DNA of 17,522 nucleotides from Candidatus Cloacimonadota bacterium. Lineage in GTDB: Bacteria; Cloacimonadota; Cloacimonadia; Cloacimonadales; WRIO01. Of the stretch, positions 14,537 through 17,522 are shown one piece after another. Each line of letters begins with the position of its first letter. Within the stretch, counting starts at the first letter, position 1. Location of the stretch: positions 1 through 17,522 of the forward strand of contig JAGOCT010000007.1 in the NCBI GenBank assembly GCA_017998585.1. The letters run 5' to 3'. The notes beneath the pieces are model-generated. The model was not told the origin of the DNA and did not search any database. It was given only the letters and a program-made list of their open reading frames with translations. A program made the position numbers and the translations under genes.

Positions 14537-17147
14537 TATCCGTTGTAGAATTATCTTCATCGGAATCTTCTTCCATTGGATTAAGAACGATGTCATTATC
14601 ATCTTCTTCACTATCTATTTCATCTTCATCGTCAGATCCGACAGGTTTCAGTTCTTTAGCCTGTTGTTGTCTTTCAAGAACAAGCTGTTCTTGTTTTGCT
14701 AAATCTTCTTCCTGTTCTTCTTCCTTGATTTTTGTAACATCATGTACTAAATCGTCTTCACCGACATTGATCAGTTTAACACCCTGAGTACGTCTTCCCT
14801 GAAGATTAATATTCTTTACTTCCTGTCTGATTATGATGCCGTTTCGGGTAATAATCATTAATTCATCATTATCACCAACTTCCATCATAGTAACCAGTTT
14901 TCCAATCTTATTGGTTTTTTCAGAAGCAAAAGCGCTTACACCTTTTGAACCACGATGAGTATCGTTATATTCTTCGATCTGAGTACGTTTACCATAGCCT
15001 TTTTCTGTAAGCGTCAGAATTGTACCTTCTCCACTAAGAACAAGCATAGAAATAACTTTATCAGCAGGTCTAAGACGAATACCTGTTACACCGGCTGTAG
15101 CACGGCCAGTTGAGCGAATTTCGGTTTCAGGGAATCTGTTACAGAAACCATCAGCAGTAGCCAGTATAATAAAGTTTGAACCGTCAGAAATTCGAGCATC
15201 AATCAGTTCATCTCCATCATTCAGATTGATGGCAATAATGCCTTTGCTACGTGGTCTTGAATAAGCAGACATACCTGTTTTCTTGATTAAACCATTCTTA
15301 GTAGCCATGATGATATAGAAGTCATCTCTTAGATTATCACAAGTAACCAGAGCTTTGATTTTTTCACCCTGTTCAATACCCAGAAGGTTGATAATCGCTT
15401 TACCACGTGCAGCTTTTCCGGTTTCTGGAATTTCATGAACTCTTAGCCAGTAACAACGTCCAAAATTGGTAAAGAATAAGACATGATCGTGTGTTGAAGC
15501 AACAAATATATACTGTACAAAATCTTCATCTTTGAGATTAGTACCTGATGAACCTTTTCCTCCACGTGCCTGGGTTCTGTATAAGTTGATTGGCATACGT
15601 TTGATATAACCTTCATGAGAAAGAGTAATCACACAGGTTTCATCCGGAATCATATCCAGTTCACTGATCTCTGTTCCTACACTTTTGATAATTTGAGTTT
15701 TTCTATCATCTCTATATTTTTCAGATATTTCCATCGTTTCCTGTTTGATAATGTTCATACGAAGCTCTTTTTTCTCAAGAATTTCTCTCAGGTTTTTTAC
15801 AGTTTGAACAATCTCATTGTATTCTTGTTCTATCTTTTCACGTTCCAGACCAGTCAGTCTTTGTAAACGCATTTCAAGAATCGCTTTTGCCTGGATCTCA
15901 GTTAGGCCGAATTTTAACTGAAGTTGTTCATTTGCTTCCGGAGTAGTTTTAGAGGCTCTAATAGTTGCAATCACTTCGTCAATATTATCAAGTGCAATAC
16001 GATAACCTTCTAAAATATGCATTCTATCTTCAGCATTTTTAAGAAGATATTTTGTTCTTCTGACAACGACTTCATGTCTGAAATTAATGAAATTTTGAAT
16101 CAAATCTTTCATTGGTAATACTTGAGGAGCCCCATCGACTAAAGCCAGGTTAATCACACCAAAAGTACCCTGAAGCTGAGAATACTTATACAGTTTATTC
16201 AAGACAGTCTGAGCGTCAGCATTTTTTTTCACAACAATAACCAGACGCATACCCTGACGACCGGATTCATCACGAATATCAGAAATACCTTCAATTCTCT
16301 TTTCTTTAACAAGTTCAACAATACGTTCAATTAAAAGGGTTTTGTTAACCTGATAAGGAATTTCTTTAATTACAATCAATTCCTGATCATTTGCTTTTCT
16401 TTCAATATCTGCTTTTCCTCTGACTCGTACTTTTCCACGACCGGTAGTAAAGTATTCAATGATACCACCTTTACCTAAAATGGTTCCGCCAGTAGGGAAA
16501 TCAGGTCCTTTTATGTACTCCAGCAGATCAAGTGAAGAAATATCAGGGTTATCAATCTGAGCAATAATTGCGTTACATACTTCATTGATGTTATGTGGAG
16601 GCATACTGGTAGCCATACCGACGGCAATACCAGATGCACCGTTCACAATCATATTAGGGAATTTTGAAGGAAAAACGACTGGTTCCTTTCGTGTTTCGTC
16701 ATAGTTACTTCTAAAATCAACCGTATCTTTTTCCAGATCATCCATCAAATCAACAGCAGCCTTTTGTAAACGAGCTTCTGTATAACGCATCGCTGCCGGT
16801 GGATCACCGTCAATCGAACCAAAGTTACCCTGCCCATCGACCAGCATATATCTTAAAGCCCAAGGTTGAGCCATACGAACCAAAGTAGGATAAACAACGG
16901 CTTCACCGTGAGGATGGTAGTTACCTGAAGTATCACCGGCAATTTTAGCACATTTTCTAAAATGACCACCTGGTGTCAGGTTTAATTCGTGCATTGAATA
17001 AAGAATACGACGTTGAGAGGGTTTTAGACCATCTCGAACATCAGGTAATGCACGGGAAACGATCACACTCATCGAATAATTGAGATAAGATTTTTTTAAT
17101 TCTTCATCAATTTCGATGGATATGATTCTTGATTTATCTTCTGTCAT
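14523..17147 (-). CDS. gyrA: DNA gyrase subunit A
   Basis: Breakage-and-reunion subunit of the A2B2 topoisomerase that introduces negative supercoils, 874 aa (E. coli 875). The catalytic Tyr122 is in AAMRYTEARL, and the numbering matches E. coli exactly in this region. The quinolone-resistance region reads HPHGEAVVYPT, so positions 83 and 87 are Ala and Pro rather than Ser and Asp. The gyrase box is QARGGKG, near residue 528, in the DNA-wrapping C-terminal beta-pinwheel; this box separates GyrA from ParC. The last 40 residues or so are almost all Asp and Glu, like the regulatory acidic tail in E. coli but more extreme. The start ATG has GGAGG nine bases upstream. It lies 47 bases after gyrB, as part of a gyrB-gyrA operon. 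Confidence 0.98.
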   Translation of the reverse strand: MTEDKSRIISIEIDEELKKSYLNYSMSVIVSRALPDVRDGLKPSQRRILYSMHELNLTPGGHFRKCAKIAGDTSGNYHPHGEAVVYPTLVRMAQPWALRYMLVDGQGNFGSIDGDPPAAMRYTEARLQKAAVDLMDDLEKDTVDFRSNYDETRKEPVVFPSKFPNMIVNGASGIAVGMATSMPPHNINEVCNAIIAQIDNPDISSLDLLEYIKGPDFPTGGTILGKGGIIEYFTTGRGKVRVRGKADIERKANDQELIVIKEIPYQVNKTLLIERIVELVKEKRIEGISDIRDESGRQGMRLVIVVKKNADAQTVLNKLYKYSQLQGTFGVINLALVDGAPQVLPMKDLIQNFINFRHEVVVRRTKYLLKNAEDRMHILEGYRIALDNIDEVIATIRASKTTPEANEQLQLKFGLTEIQAKAILEMRLQRLTGLEREKIEQEYNEIVQTVKNLREILEKKELRMNIIKQETMEISEKYRDDRKTQIIKSVGTEISELDMIPDETCVITLSHEGYIKRMPINLYRTQARGGKGSSGTNLKDEDFVQYIFVASTHDHVLFFTNFGRCYWLRVHEIPETGKAARGKAIINLLGIEQGEKIKALVTCDNLRDDFYIIMATKNGLIKKTGMSAYSRPRSKGIIAINLNDGDELIDARISDGSNFIILATADGFCNRFPETEIRSTGRATAGVTGIRLRPADKVISMLVLSGEGTILTLTEKGYGKRTQIEEYNDTHRGSKGVSAFASEKTNKIGKLVTMMEVGDNDELMIITRNGIIIRQEVKNINLQGRRTQGVKLINVGEDDLVHDVTKIKEEEQEEDLAKQEQLVLERQQQAKELKPVGSDDEDEIDSEEDDNDIVLNPMEEDSDEDNSTTDNDEE

Positions 17148-17173
17148 TATTATTATCCTCCATCTTTAGAGTT

Positions 17174-17192
17174 GAGAAAGCCTCGGTTTCTC
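17174..17192 (-). other. Weak hairpin between gyrB and gyrA
   Basis: GAGAAA and TTTCTC pair over six bases with a 7-base loop in the 47-base gap. It has no T-run and lies just before the gyrA ribosome site, so it is more likely an mRNA processing or stability feature than a terminator, or chance. Confidence 0.25.
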
Positions 17193-17194
17193 TT

Positions 17195-17522
17195 TTATAT
17201 ATCAAGATCTGACACATATTTTGCATTTTCTTCAATAAATTTACGACGAGGTTCTACTTCATCGCCCATTAGAACAGTAAACATACGATCAGCTTCAATT
17301 GCATCATCTATTCTTACAGAAACAATCAGCCTGCGGCTTGGATCCATCGTGGTTTCCCAAAGTTGTTCTGGATTCATTTCACCAAGACCTTTATATCGCT
17401 GAATCATAACCCCTTTTTCACCCAGTTCCTGAACAGCTTTATCTCGCTCTTCCTCATCATAGACATAAATTTTCTGTTTCCCTTTACGCACCAGATACAG
17501 AGGAGGTTTTGCAATATACACA
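17195..17522 (-). CDS. gyrB: DNA gyrase subunit B, C-terminal end (partial)
   Basis: Only the last 108 codons are inside the window; the true start lies beyond the right edge, and the GTG at the edge is an internal valine of the [11 protein letters not shown] motif. The segment is the end of the TOPRIM and C-terminal region: [20 protein letters not shown], then [17 protein letters not shown] and a terminal LDI, the usual GyrB ending. The ATPase and Mg2+-binding parts cannot be seen. The short distance between PPLY and RYKGLGEMN shows that it lacks the large insertion found in proteobacterial GyrB. The RRKFIEENA ending suggests GyrB rather than ParE, as does the adjacent gyrA. Confidence 0.95.
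   Translation of the reverse strand, partial: VYIAKPPLYLVRKGKQKIYVYDEEERDKAVQELGEKGVMIQRYKGLGEMNPEQLWETTMDPSRRLIVSVRIDDAIEADRMFTVLMGDEVEPRRKFIEENAKYVSDLDI

Noticed and set aside
14537..14611. N-terminal extension of the lipoprotein
   Set aside because: The extra residues are coded out of frame inside gyrA's acidic tail and would place a long tail in front of a normal signal peptide.

Overview
The window looks like chromosomal DNA of an AT-rich, Gram-negative-type, free-swimming or surface-responsive anaerobe. The best taxonomic clue is the secreted esterase at 2180-3436. It ends in a YPNPFNPST...SGVYFYR...KKMMLVK sorting domain of the type IX secretion (Por_Secre_tail, TIGR04183) style, common in the Bacteroidota/Chlorobi/Fibrobacterota group and in candidate phyla such as Cloacimonadota and Marinimicrobia. 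My best guess is Cloacimonadota, but this is inference from style; no rRNA gene is present to settle it.

Left block (1-3436, all minus strand): a methyl-accepting chemotaxis protein, cut by the window edge and broken by a one-base frameshift, sits behind a cheW gene with a clear sigma70-type promoter. Upstream of that pair is a separate esterase gene with its own promoter and terminator. Middle gap (3437-4518): about 1.1 kb with no convincing gene. It holds a 267-bp MITE-like element (15-bp inverted repeats, 8-bp flanking direct repeats, two inverted copies of a REP-like hairpin), a third copy of the hairpin, and several other palindromes.

Plus-strand block (4519-11984): a tightly packed five-gene run, mtaB - mlaF-like ABC ATPase - sirtuin - rfbD-like reductase - bioY, closed by a strong terminator at 8959-8989. 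Eleven bases further on, a near-consensus promoter drives an orphan cytosolic histidine kinase with a cysteine-rich PAS domain. It is followed by a predicted AAA-ATPase/PD-(D/E)XK nuclease-like protein of the kind found in many copies in such genomes.

Right block (12085-17522, all minus strand): gyrB (3' end only) - gyrA - small lipoprotein gene - aspS, with terminators after the lipoprotein gene and after aspS. The lipoprotein gene overlaps the end of gyrA, and its signal-peptide region contains an 11-bp hairpin and a run of twelve A residues. GyrA has Ala83 and Pro87 where quinolone-sensitive enzymes carry Ser and Asp.

Most genes are standard housekeeping or accessory genes. The least explained parts are the composite repeat region at 3973-4353 and the gyrA/lipoprotein junction at 14477-14536.
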